Assembly (NCBI GenBank): GCA_964034945.1
Contig: OZ035960.1
Location: forward strand, 72,245,445-72,309,444
Direction of reading: 5' to 3'
Source of the DNA: Chrysopilus asiliformis
Taxonomy: Eukaryota > Arthropoda > Insecta > Diptera > Rhagionidae
DNA: 64,000 nucleotides
Shown: positions 11,394 to 20,841 of the stretch, piece by piece
How the letters are laid out: every line of letters begins with the position of its first letter
Position numbering within the stretch: the stretch's first letter is position 1
The notes under the pieces: model-generated
Database searches by the model: none
The model's input: the letters and a program-made list of their open reading frames with translations, nothing else
Told to the model about the DNA's origin: nothing
Program-made: the position numbers and the translations under genes

Positions 11394-12295
11394 CCAGGTG
11401 TGTCGGTAAGTCTTTTCCGGTTTTTTCGCTAACGAAAACATGTTATTTACAATGGATAGTTAAAATTTATTTATTCAAAGTATTGTCCATTTGATTTTAC
11501 ACATTTTGCCCATCTCCCAGGCAATTTATGGATGTCATCCCAAAAGAACTGTTTCTCCTTCGAGCTAAATCACTTATCGAGCCATTTTTTCACTTCTTCA
11601 AAATAGGCGAAGTACTGCTTTGCAAGCGCGTGCCCCATCGATGCAAAAAGATAGTAGTCAGATGGAGCCAGGTCTGGAGAGTACAGCGGGTGCGGTAATA
11701 CTTCGCATCCAAGTGATTTGAACACTCCTTTGACTGATTTTGCTGTGTGAGACGGCGCGTTGTCATGCTGCAAAATCACCTTACCATGTCTTTCAGCGTA
11801 TTGCGGACGTTTTTTGATCAATTCATGGTTCAAATTGATCATTTGTTGTCGGTAGCAATCAGTATTAACTGTTTCTCCAGGTTTCAACTGTTCATAATAT
11901 ACGACACCAATCTGGTCCCACAAGACACGTTTTTTGTCCTGGATGTTGAAATCACCACTTTTGAATTGTCGAAACCACGTTTTATATGTTTTTATGGTTG
12001 GGGAATGATCACCGTAAGTCTCTACCAGAAAACGATGGCTTTCAGCGGCCTTTTTCTTTTGATTAAAGAGAAAAAAGTAATGCATGCCGCGAATGCACGT
12101 TTTCAGGCACAAAACTTGACATTTTCAAACAGCTTTAACGCTATGACGTTGTTATTTTGACGGAACGCAACTTGTGTAGTTTTGAAGATTAATGTCAGTA
12201 GAATAAAATGACATATGTCACAAGTCATAACACTGAATACTTATGGCTAGCGACATCTGTTAGAAAAACCGGAAAAGACTTACCGACACACCTGG
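11394..12295 (-). mobile_element. Mariner element, internally deleted, inside BEL integrase
   Basis: Perfect terminal repeats start CCAGGTGTGTCGGTAAGTC (11394) and mirror at the right end (to 12295), with TA duplicated on both sides (11392-11393 and 12296-12297). Removing the element and one TA restores the BEL integrase reading frame exactly (NIY then SDCGTNF), which confirms both boundaries. It carries a shortened transposase on the minus strand. Confidence 0.93.
11570..12112 (-). pseudogene. Mariner transposase with central deletion
   Basis: The N-terminal part matches the mariner helix-turn-helix region (FNQKKKAAESHRFLVETYGDHS, KTWFRQFKSGDFNIQDKKR). It then jumps to VLWDQIGVVYYEQLKPGET, LQHDNAPSHTAKSV and YSPDLAPSDYYLFASMGHALA. 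The second and third catalytic Asp regions of the DD34D triad are present; the first Asp and the segment between the DNA-binding and catalytic domains are missing. At 180 residues it is about half the usual ~345. The element could only be moved in trans. Confidence 0.9.
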
Positions 12296-12297
12296 TA

Positions 12298-13015
12298 TAG
12301 TGATTGCGGCACCAATTTCGTTGCAGCTGCAAAAACCCTCGACAAGGAAATAAGCGATCAAATTAGAAAAATGGAACCTAAAGCTGCCGAACAGCTATAT
12401 TTAGATGCAATCAAATGGCATTTTAATCCCCCAGCAGCTCCTAATTTCGGCGGATTATGGGAAGCCGGAGTTAAAAGCACCAAAAGCCATTTAAAAAGAA
12501 TTCTCAAGGATCGAACGCTCGATTTTGAAGAATTCACTACCGTTCTGCATCAAATAGAAGCATGTCTTAATTCTAGACCACTGACCTACGTATCATCAGA
12601 TCCTGAAGATTTGTCAGCCCTTACTCCTGGACATTTCCTGATTGGTAGATCACTGAAAGCTATTCCTACCCCAGACTTACTCGATGTACAAGAAAAATAC
12701 CTACGTCGCTGGCAACTGTTGGAAAAACTAAAACAACACTTCTGGAAACGTTGGTCAGAAGAATATCTCCATCAACTTCAAACCAGGATGAAATGGAATA
12801 AACCCATGTCCAATTTAAAATTAAATGAGCTGGTAGTCATAAGAAATGAAAACACGCCACCATACAAATGGGCATTGGGTCGGGTCATTAAAGTTCATCC
12901 AGGTGACGATGGATACGTACGAGTAGCGGAAATAAAAACAGCAACTGGGATATTTACACGACCAATTTCAAAATTAATAGCCCTTCCATTTGAAAATACT
13001 CCACATCCCATGTAA
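12298..13015 (+). pseudogene. BEL/Pao integrase C-terminal part
   Basis: Continuation of the integrase after the mariner. The second catalytic Asp sits at the junction (SDCGTNFVAAA) and the Glu region follows as WHFNPPAAPNFGGLWEAGVKS. The C-terminal domain (LNELVVIRNENTPPYKWALGRVIKVHPG, VRVAEIKT) is intact to the TAA ending 13015. The open frame from 12371 is continuous. It is a fragment of the same pol gene, not a separate protein. Confidence 0.88.
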
Positions 13016-13241
13016 TCACTTGTCTAAATGGGAAAACTTTAAACTAAAAATTAAATCTGAATCCAATACAAATGAATTAAACATAAATCATGAATTACAA
13101 AAAAAAAATGAATTAAACAAAAATCTGAATTGTAACTAAATAATTGAATTTTAAACAAATAAATGAATTATAATGAAGTGAACAACGCTTTATTTGAATT
13201 GCAAACATTTTCTGAAATTAATATTTCAGCGGGCGGGAGAA
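13016..13241 (+). other. BEL element 1 3' untranslated region and polypurine tract
   Basis: AT-rich spacer of short repeated phrases (AATGAATTAAACA, AAATCTGAATTG) ending in GCGGGCGGGAGAA immediately before the LTR. The same purine tract precedes the 3' LTR of element 2 (42194-42206), so it is the plus-strand primer for DNA synthesis. Element 2 carries an additional ORF at this position; element 1 does not. Confidence 0.8.
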
Positions 13242-14746
13242 TGTTCAGGCCCACCATCAACTCCATTTCACCTGAAAAAGAACAAAATAAAAATGAAACA
13301 ATAATAAGCATAAAACCCAATATACTTACCTCAAATCATCTTCATAAAGACAAGTTCCCGAAGTAAAATCAAGTGGAACACCCTCTCGGGGCAAAGGGTG
13401 CTTCACCATTTACCTATAAAACGAAAAGAAGACAGTAAATAATCATCATTATTAGGGCAGTTGCCCAAGTGGGAGCAAGCTGCCTTGACCTTACCTTGCC
13501 TCCCATGTCTGCCACCCATTTCTGCCACCCACTGCTGCCTCTCGGTCCACCTCAAATCCCCTAGTCGAACCTAAAACACCAAAACTACATACTCACTTTT
13601 CACATCAAAACAAAAACTGACACTTGACATCTTCAGCTAGGAAATGTAAAACATTACACTAAAGACCACATTCCCTAGATGACAATTAGAGTACCACTAT
13701 AAGGTCCCATGAATAAAGTACAAAGAGCTTATCACGATAATACCAAAATTGTGTATAAGTTTATCCTCTAGAAAAGGGACATCCCCTCCACTACTTTATC
13801 GTAGATTGGAAATTCCGCTACTTCAGCGAGTATAAAAGACACAGCTCCGCTCGAAGCAAATCACTTCGGTTTCATCTCTCGATCCAATCACATCGTTAAC
13901 GAACTAACGAATCCTAACTCCTATCCCATTTAGGAAGAAACTCAAGAAGTCAATCAGGCAACAGATCCGTTGCAACCCGGCAGAGGATACGCTGCAATCA
14001 GGCAACAGATACGTTGCAATCAGGCAGAAGATACGCTGCAATCAAGGCAACAGATACGTTGCAACCAGTCAGAGGATACGCTGCAAACAAGGCAACAAAT
14101 ACGTTGCAATCAGGCAGAAGTTACGCTGCAATCAAGGCAACAAATACGTTGCAACCAGGCAGAGGATACGCTGCAATCAGGCAACAGATACGTTGCAATC
14201 AGGCAGAAGATACGCTGCAATCAGGCAGAAGCTACGCTGCAATCAGGCAACAGATACGTTGCAACTAGGCAGAAGATACACTGCAATCAGGCAACAGCTA
14301 CGTTGCAATCAGGCAGAAGCTACGCTGCAATCAGGCAGAAGATACGCTGCAATCAGGCAACAGCTACGTTGCAATCAGGCGAAGCTACGCTGCAATCAGG
14401 CAGAAGATACGCTGCAATCAGGCAACCGATACGTTGCAATCACGAAGAAGCTACGCTGCAATCAAGAAGAAGCTACGCTGCAATCAGGAAGAAGCTACAC
14501 TACAAGCAACTACAATCAACGACTACCGAAGACAGAAGGTCCAGCAATAGAGCAGACAAGAAAACACCAACACAAGGCAACTACGGAGACATAACTAGAA
14601 AAGACTATTGAATTATTGTAAAGTATTTTGGAATCATTATAATAAAGTTAATTAGAATAAGTAAATTGGAACTGTTTTCATTTGACCCGGCACCTCCTCA
14701 TTTATTTCGAGCTAGAAACCGTCGCAAGACGGCCTGAGCCCGAACA
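13242..14746 (+). repeat. BEL/Pao 3' LTR (element 1)
   Basis: Begins TGTTCAGGCCCACC and ends GAGCCCGAACA, giving the TG...CA ends of an LTR. It shares its framework with the LTRs of element 2. A TATAAAAG box at 13831-13838 marks the likely U3 promoter, with transcription expected near 13860. A 22-bp minisatellite occupies the region just downstream, and AATAAAG at about 14641 is a plausible polyadenylation signal. The LTR is 1505 bp. Confidence 0.9.
13966..14505. repeat. LTR minisatellite, 22-bp units
   Basis: Alternating units CAGGCAACAGATACGTTGCA and CAGGCAGAAGATACGCTGCA plus AT, about 24 copies. Because 22 is not a multiple of three, the array reads open in all plus frames, producing long spurious repeats of RCNQAEDTLQ type. 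Element 2 has a related but longer 46-bp unit at the same place. Confidence 0.9.
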
Positions 14747-15454
14747 GTATCCATTTTGAAAATTAATATACAGCCATGTTCAAAAGTGTTAGACACTCCC
14801 ATTTTTTACAAAGAAATCATAGATTTTGATAGAGCATTTGTGGAGTATTTTGAAGAAAAATATCCGGAAACACAAAAATAACATCAGAAGATACCCTGAA
14901 AAGGGCTATTCAGGAGGAATAGGATTTTATAAGTGACGACACGAAAATAGGCTTGTAGCGACAATGCCGAAAAGACTCGCTGCTGTAATAAGGGCTAGGG
15001 GTGGGCCCACCTAATATTAGTCAGATAAATAAATTTTGGTATTCTTAAAATCACATGTTTCACTATCATATTATATACAGTAATCCCCCGCTATACGGAC
15101 GCTCGTTTTACGGAAATTCGAAGTTACGGACATGACTAATATAGAAACAAATTCGCTATACGGATAAAAAAATTCGCTATTACGGACAAAAAAAATTTTT
15201 TTTTTAATCACAGAAAAAAAATCAAGAAAAAGTCCTCCATAATTATGTTGTATTTATTGTAAATGTACATACTTAATTTCTCCGAAATTTCTGACACATT
15301 TTGTGTATACACAAAAGAGAATTAAAAAAAGGCAATAAAAAACTGCAGTACGGTGTATTTTTAACCGACTTCCAAAAAGGAAAAGGTTCTCAATTCCACC
15401 TGAATATTTTTTTTTTTTTTAATGTATGTTCACGCCTAATTTTTTACTGGGTTG

Positions 15455-15815
15455 ACCGATTTTGGTCATCCCAAAGAGAAAGTTGTAGAGAAAGTTCCTG
15501 GTTGGACCCCGGTTCGTTCATGGGCAAAAATGGACCATTAGGGGGGTACCCCCCATACAAACGAAATCGTTTTTTCCGAATAATTCAAAAACGGTGCATC
15601 TTATCAAAAAAGTGCAAGAACAAAAATTATTTAGGATATGATTCTACATAAAACTCCTATACATCAAAATCCGATTGGAATAAATTTTAAAAAATCTGAT
15701 TGGAAAGTTCGACTTCAAAGTGTAATTTTGGTACAAATGCTCAAATTAAGATACCAATATCACCATACAGGTTTTCAATAATTGCCAGATTGGCAATTAT
15801 AGCTTTTGTTATGTT
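15455..15815 (-). repeat. DINE-like interspersed repeat, copy 1 (partial, inverted)
   Basis: Reads on the minus strand like the repeats at 27964, 30312, 44537 and 55933. Shared phrases include ATTGCCAATCTGGCAATTAT, AACGGTGCATCTTATC in inverse, and GGGGGGTACCCCCC. It ends at TTGTTATGTTT (15815). The GACGGACG core and the far end are missing. Confidence 0.75.
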
Positions 15816-15816
15816 T

Positions 15817-16010
15817 TTACGTTGTGTTCAGTACAACACAAGGAAGGTTCTTTTATATATTTCCCCCGTGTTAACCTACCCCTTCAAACCCCTCCCTACT
15901 AGCTTGAGATATCGAGTAAAATTATTTGTATTGTGTTCAGTACAATATCTGGAAGATTCTTTTATATATTTCTCATCTGCGGACTTATCCCCTCAAACCC
16001 TTTGTAATTT
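15817..16010. repeat. Tandem duplication of about 112 bp
   Basis: Two diverged copies of TTGTGTTCAGTACAA..., followed by GGAAG(G/A)TTCTTTTATATATTTC and a pyrimidine-rich CCCCTCAAACCC stretch, at about 15820-15900 and 15935-16010. Non-coding; origin unknown. Confidence 0.7.
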
Positions 16011-16083
16011 TACCTATATTAAAAATTGAAACTAAAAACGTTCGAAATAAAAAAAAATTTTTCTAAAAAAAATAAAAGCGACT

Positions 16084-16641
16084 TTAAAAAAAACTGAAAA
16101 GAGAAAAAAGCACTAAAAAGAAAAAAATAATTTCAAACTATGTCCATTAATAGCGTATTTAAAATTCGGCTTTTTTGGAGTGGCGTTAAATTTGCAACTA
16201 AAATAAATTACATACTTTCTAACCCTTAAGGCTAATCGTTTACATACTTTCTAACCCTTAAGGCTAACTAAGAACTAAGATCGACTCCAAAAATTTTGTT
16301 GTCAAATAGACTAACTGGCTCTTAGTTACACGGCTCTTAGAAGCACCAAAACTAAGTTCTTTTATGTCCCAAATTGGATTCCCTATTTTTAAGCAATCGC
16401 TATAAAAAAAGCCCACTGTCACATATGTTACTATTTTTTGTAGAAATCTATCCTATTTTTTGTCTCCATGTACAAACTGATTTTGTGCGAAACTTGACAA
16501 TAGAAATTTTACAACGATTTTATTTAGTGTAAATTTAACGCCACTCCAAAAAAGCCGAATTTTAAATACGCTATTAATGGACATAGTTTGAAATTATTTT
16601 TTTCTTTTTAGTGCTTTTTTCTCTTTTCAGTTTTTTTTTAA
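16084..16641. repeat. Fold-back repeat with ~110-bp arms
   Basis: Left arm 16084-16193 and right arm 16531-16641 are nearly perfect inverted copies: AACTGAAAAGAGAAAAAAG, CAAACTATGTCCATTAATAG, TTCGGCTTTTTTGGAGTGGC. The ~340-bp spacer contains a direct repeat of CATACTTTCTAACCCTTAAG. The phrase CACTAAAAAG...AATAATTT also occurs in the fold-back at 30064-31258, so the two may be related. Confidence 0.85.
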
Positions 16642-17533
16642 AAAATCTATTTGCTATTCTTAAGCGAGAACTCCAATTGGGCAGAGGCAGAGGCAGAAGC
16701 AGCAACAGAAGCAGAATCTGCTTTCTGTCCCACAATGAAATTTGAATTCTGACGAAACTAGCAGAAACCTACGTAGAAACAGCTACGTTTTTTTGTCCGC
16801 GGCATGATTTGTCCCATAATATTTTGTTGGTTTTAACATATTCAATTGATTTATGTTCCATTTCAAGTAGTATAAATATTTTTTTTCTATAATTATATAG
16901 TTTTCTCATTATTCTAGTGGTTAAATAACTATTTTAATATATTATACTAATCTGTTTCGTATTACGGATTTTTTTGGTACGCATCTATCTATTTTTAATA
17001 CGATCTTATACTAAAATAGGTTTCTTTTTACGGACATTTCTATTGATTGGAACACATCTATTTATTCCCAGTACAATCTCATACTAAAATAGGTTTCGTT
17101 TTACGGATTTTCGATATACGGACAGTTTCCGTAGAACGCATCCCGTCCGTAAAGCGGGGGATTACTGTACACGTAAACAGGAAAAAATTGATTTTGAAAT
17201 GGTGCCTAACACTTTTGAACATGGCTGTATATGAAATAAAATGGGGTGACAAATTATTTTTTTTTGATTTTTCTTCTGTAATAATAATATTAACGATGTT
17301 CAGACAAAAGAAAATGTTCAATGGAAAAATTATATTTGAAGTCGATTATATTTTCTCCTTGGTAGTGGCTCTCACACATTCTTTTACCTACACTTACTTC
17401 TATGACCAGTTTATTCGATTCGTTTTAATATTGTTCGAGTTTAACAGTAAACCGTTTCGTACCTCTGACAACTTCCGAGTGAATTTTTTTGCAACAATAC
17501 GGAACATTGAATATATAGTTGAATAGTAAAAAA

Positions 17534-18220
17534 ATGGCCGAAAACACAGCTACTGAAACAGTCGCCGCACCGCCAGCAGAAGTGAAGAAAACTAAGAAAG
17601 CGGCGATTGGTGGAGCAAAGAAGGCTCCAAAAGCTAAACCAAATCATCCACCAACGTCTGACATGGTAAATAGTGCCATCAAAAATTTGAAAGAGCGTGG
17701 CGGTTCTTCATTGTTAGCTATAAAGAAATATTTGGCTGTCAATTATAAAGTTGATTCAGATAAATTGGCACCTTTCATCAAGAAATATTTAAAAGTAGCC
17801 GTAACTAGTGGCACATTGATTCAGACCAAAGGGAAGGGAGCTTCTGGTTCATTCAAGCTGCCAGCTGGTGCTAAGGAGAAAGGTCAAAAGGTCAAAAAAT
17901 CCAAGCAACCAGCCACAGAAAAAAAAGTTGCCAAACCAAAGAAGAAAGCCACAAAGCCAGAAACTAAAAAGTCCACAGCAACGAAGAAGTCAGCGATCGG
18001 TGTGAAAAAGGACAAAAAGGAGAGCGCCTCAGCAGCAAAAACTGCAAAGAAAAGTGGAGTAGTTAAGGCTAAACCAAAAGCGGCCCCAAAACAGAAGCCA
18101 ACCAAACCAACGAAGGCAGCTGCTAAGAGTCCAAAAGCACCTAAACCAAAAAAAGCCGCAGGTAAAGCTAAAAAACCAGTAGCTTCCAAAAAATACTCTA
18201 CTCAAATTGACATTTGGTAA
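17534..18220 (+). CDS. Histone H1 linker histone
   Basis: Linker histone that binds nucleosomes and compacts chromatin in the nucleus. The 228-aa product has a short acidic/Ala/Pro head, a winged-helix globular domain (about residues 38-108: [47 protein letters not shown], then [11 protein letters not shown]) and a Lys/Ala/Pro-rich tail. The domain matches dipteran H1 closely. I chose the ATG at 17534 because MAEN fits an H1 start and block B retains it; an ATG 15 bp upstream is in frame but unlikely. A histone-type stem-loop follows 37 bp after the stop. The last eight residues, YSTQIDIW, are not basic, which is unusual. No other histone gene is in the window, so this looks like an isolated (orphon) copy in transposon-rich DNA. 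No damage is visible. Confidence 0.95.
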   Translation: MAENTATETVAAPPAEVKKTKKAAIGGAKKAPKAKPNHPPTSDMVNSAIKNLKERGGSSLLAIKKYLAVNYKVDSDKLAPFIKKYLKVAVTSGTLIQTKGKGASGSFKLPAGAKEKGQKVKKSKQPATEKKVAKPKKKATKPETKKSTATKKSAIGVKKDKKESASAAKTAKKSGVVKAKPKAAPKQKPTKPTKAAAKSPKAPKPKKAAGKAKKPVASKKYSTQIDIW

Positions 18221-18256
18221 TCATAAAAAATGCATGAGTTTATCGCAAACAAATAA

Positions 18257-18272
18257 AGCTCTTCTCAGGGCT
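18257..18272 (+). terminator. Histone mRNA 3' stem-loop
   Basis: AGCTCT-TCTC-AGGGCT forms a six-base stem (with one G-T pair) and a four-base loop, the form recognised by stem-loop binding protein in replication-dependent histone mRNAs. A purine-rich AAAGAG about 20 bp downstream could pair with U7 snRNA. AATAAA (18252-18257) overlaps its left edge, so polyadenylation is also possible. Confidence 0.82.
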
Positions 18273-18479
18273 ACCAAAAATATTTTTAAAGAGCATTCAA
18301 GTTACCGTATGATTTTGAAAATTCTCCTATTTTTTTAAAAGCTTTTATTTAGCTTACCTTTGTATCTGTTTGGCTGTCGGGGTCAAATCTTGCAATCCAA
18401 TTTTGAACCGCTTCCCATCCAATTGACTTGAAAGTTTGCACACGTCCCATGACAATACTATATTTTCACTAGTTTGTTC

Positions 18480-18625
18480 TTGTAAGGACAAGCGAAGGTC
18501 CTGTAGGGATGACATAATTATCGTTGTCCTCAAATGTTCCGGAAAAAAACTCATCTCGGGGTTTTTGCGGTCGCTGAATCCGATTCTGGAATTAAGAAGT
18601 CTGTAAGGATAACGGAAGATACTGT
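18480..18625. repeat. Single 121-bp-type repeat unit downstream of H1
   Basis: Contains AAGGTCCTGTAGGGATGACA, TTCCGGAAAAAAAC and GGGGTTTTTGCGGTCGCTGAATCCG, matching one unit of the minisatellite at 5545-6600. Its counterpart lies at 29805-29935 in block B. Non-coding. Confidence 0.75.
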
Positions 18626-19276
18626 TGGGCTAAAGTGATTATGTTTTTCTTTTGGATTTTTAGTCATACTAATCAAATACAAAATGACTAAAAAGAAAAA
18701 AATTAGACAAAAATATTTTATTAAAAAAAAAGCTTTTATTTAAATTAAAAATGCACTAAAATGGGAAAAAACATATATAGAAATAGTAAAAAGCATAATT
18801 ATTTTTACCTTTTAGTGCCTTTTTTTAAATAAAAGCTTTTTTAACTATTTGCAGTTTTAACTAGTTTTGAAGTTGCAAGAAATCCGTTTTCTCAATGCTT
18901 GACAAACATCAATGTGTTTGCTATCAATGTTGCTAAACATTGAGCCATTCCCGTTAGCGGAAGATGCTTTATATGTACCCTTTAGCCCAAAAGTTAAAAA
19001 CCTGGAAAATCGTATTATGTTACCTACAAAACTGCGAAAAAAAACTGTGTAAAAAACAATCGGTGCCGAAATTGGTATTAAACTTTTGCGTATATCCATA
19101 TAAGATCGGCGCTCCAAATGAAAGCATATTCGCTTATGGTTTAGAGAGGGGGCAAAAAATCGCTCTAAAGAAATCGTGGTCCATTTTGCTTAAAGTTTAA
19201 TTGTTGTTCTTGATTATAAAGAGTATTTCTTTTGGTATAAAAGAAATACCCTTAGTGACAGCTGTCAAACCTGGCG

Positions 19277-19640
19277 ATGTTGGAAGAATATTCGTTGTTT
19301 TACCGCAAAACTGTGTTCAGTGATGAGGCCCATTTTCGGCTCAATGGAATTGTTAGCAAGAAAAATTGTCGCTTTTGGAGAGAGATAAATCCACAAGTGA
19401 TATTGAAGACACAACTGCACTCACAAATATGCACTGATTGGTGTGGCTTGCATACCGGCGGCATTGTTGATCCGTATGTCTTTCAGATTGAGGCCGGAGT
19501 TGAAGACACGATTCGGCGACCACGTTATTCCGCGTAATGGACGTGTCAATTGCGCTCCAGGATCATACGACCTGACGCCCCTCGATTATTCCGTGTGTTC
19601 GACAGACTGCCACAGACTGTTCGACAGACTTGTACTTTTT
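19277..19640 (+). pseudogene. Tc1/mariner-type transposase fragment (block A)
   Basis: An 86-codon frame contains TVFSDEAHFRLNGIVSKKNC, then a segment resembling GGIVDPYVFQ. In another frame just after the stop at 19537, NGRVNCAPGSYDLTPLDY resembles the third-catalytic-Asp region (WPPRSPDLTPPDF in the intact element at 62076). The second Asp region is deleted and the frame is shifted. An old relic, copied with the block (see 35817). Confidence 0.72.
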
Positions 19641-20841
19641 ATTAAAGTTCTAATCCTCTTAGAAAACCCGCTTGATTGATCTCTTATTAATTTTCACAAT
19701 ATTATAAGATAGTTGTTGCGAAACTCGTCATTTTGTTGCATTAGGCATAGTACAAGGAAGTTTAGAAAATTAGTTCCTGAGTGAGTGGCTTCAATAGTTG
19801 CCTGTCAAAAATTACAGAAATTTTCTACACAAGTAATTTTCGACAGCGCAGAACATTTTTAAATTTTCTTAGATATATATTCGAAAATCACTAATTTGAA
19901 AATCGAAAAAAAAACCAAAATGAAGCAATGTTATAGTTGATAATGATTATTTCGTTTATTGAATAAGTTACTAATTGTAAAACACAAAGTGGATTTTTTA
20001 CACGATAAATCAATTTGATGTTATTTAATATAAAGTTCTGTTATCAATCTAATGCAGAAAAGAACTTATTTTTATTTAAACTAATGTTGTAATGGAAATT
20101 TTTTATCAAATATGGAAAGCACTTAAAATTTCCTTTTGTAATATTACGTTTATATTAAACTAGGGGCTGCGCCCCGAACCGCTTCGCGGTTCATCCCCCA
20201 CCCACAGGTCGGCCTTCGGCCTCCCTGTCCACGTCGGCCTTCGGCCGCGCGTGTGATTTATCTCTTTACACTGACAAATATCGAGAAAAATTTGACAATA
20301 GATATTGAAATAATGGGTTATTGCCTGTTACACAAAAAAATTATAAAAACACGCGTAAATTTCACAATAATATCGATTCTCCGCCCCTGGGACAACCACG
20401 CCTTGCTCGGCTTTTGACCTCGGGCCTGACTTTGCACGAAGCGGGGTAGATATTATTGGGCGAACAATTTCCCTGAGAGTTGGCCTTGCGAATGGAGACA
20501 ACCGAGTCCCATCAGTGGTGTAGTAGACAGCAGGCGAGGGGGTTTACCGAGAGGGGAGGAGGTAGCTATTAGTGGGGGAAAAATTTCCATGAGGGCTGTC
20601 CTTCCTAATGGAGAAAACCGAACCCAAATTCTATCAGTGGTGTAGTAGATAGCAGGCGAGGGGGCCTACCAAGAGGGGAGTTTAAGTTTTAAATTTATGT
20701 TGTTTTTTTAAAATTTTGATTGTTTTTTTTTCATGTTTTAATTTTTTTTTGTTCATTTTTTAATTTTTTTTTTAATTTTTTTAAATTTTAATTTAAATTT
20801 TTTTCCAATGATTTTTTTGATTATGTTTTTTTTTTTCAAAT

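Larger units (their letters stand above)
7765..14746 (+). mobile_element. BEL/Pao LTR retrotransposon 1 (5'-truncated, decayed)
   Basis: Order is Gag (partial), protease, RT, RNase H, integrase, polypurine tract GCGGGCGGGAGAA (13228-13241) and 3' LTR (13242-14746). The 5' LTR, primer site and start of Gag are missing. The coding region has several stops and frameshifts and a mariner insertion at 11394-12295. Compared with BEL element 2 (37868-43506) it is older but retains far more of pol, so it can serve as the guide for what element 2 lost. Confidence 0.92.
15078..17167. mobile_element. pogo/Tigger-like non-autonomous element
   Basis: Ends CAGTAATCCCCCGC... and ...GCGGGGGATTACTG with TA on both sides (15076-15077, 17168-17169). 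The subterminal sequence repeats TACGGA many times on both sides. It is 2090 bp but contains no transposase; the interior consists of other repeats (an inverted DINE-like copy, a 112-bp duplication and a fold-back). The related element at 51632-52461 shares the terminal sequence CAGTAATCCC. Confidence 0.88.
14771..17227. mobile_element. Tc1/mariner-like MITE, split by a pogo-like element
   Basis: Terminal repeats CAGCCATGTTCAAAAGTGTT (14771) and the complement ending at 17227, flanked by TA (14769-14770 and 17228-17229). Without the nested pogo-like element it is about 365 bp and has no coding capacity. The corresponding place in block B (about 28515) lacks the element, reading ATTAATATACATATATGAC. 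Confidence 0.88.
17228..20135. repeat. Block A: duplicated segment carrying intact histone H1
   Basis: Nearly the same sequence recurs in block B (28494-37690) once later insertions are skipped: the upstream region from ATAAAATGGGGTGACAAATT, the H1 gene, its 3' signals, the single 121-bp unit at 18490, the CACTAAAATGG repeat, a transposase fragment and the tail to TTAAAATTTCCTTTTG. Similarity fades close to the Helitron at 20160. This gives a two-copy segmental duplication. Confidence 0.88.

Noticed and set aside
13966..14505. Regularly spaced short repeats resembling a CRISPR array
   Set aside because: Units are head-to-tail 22-bp minisatellite repeats with no unique spacers, inside an LTR of a eukaryotic retrotransposon.
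13970..14611. 213-codon ORF with RCNQAEDTLQ repeats
   Set aside because: The 22-bp repeat lacks stops in any frame, so it reads open by composition; all three plus frames show the same repeated peptides shifted.
17884..18189. Hydrophobic 101-codon ORF antisense to histone H1
   Set aside because: Antisense reading of Lys/Ala-rich codons gives Phe/Leu/Ala; it is a shadow, repeated at 29216-29512.
17228..20135. A histone gene cluster unit
   Set aside because: No H2A, H2B, H3 or H4 frame is visible on either strand near either H1 copy.
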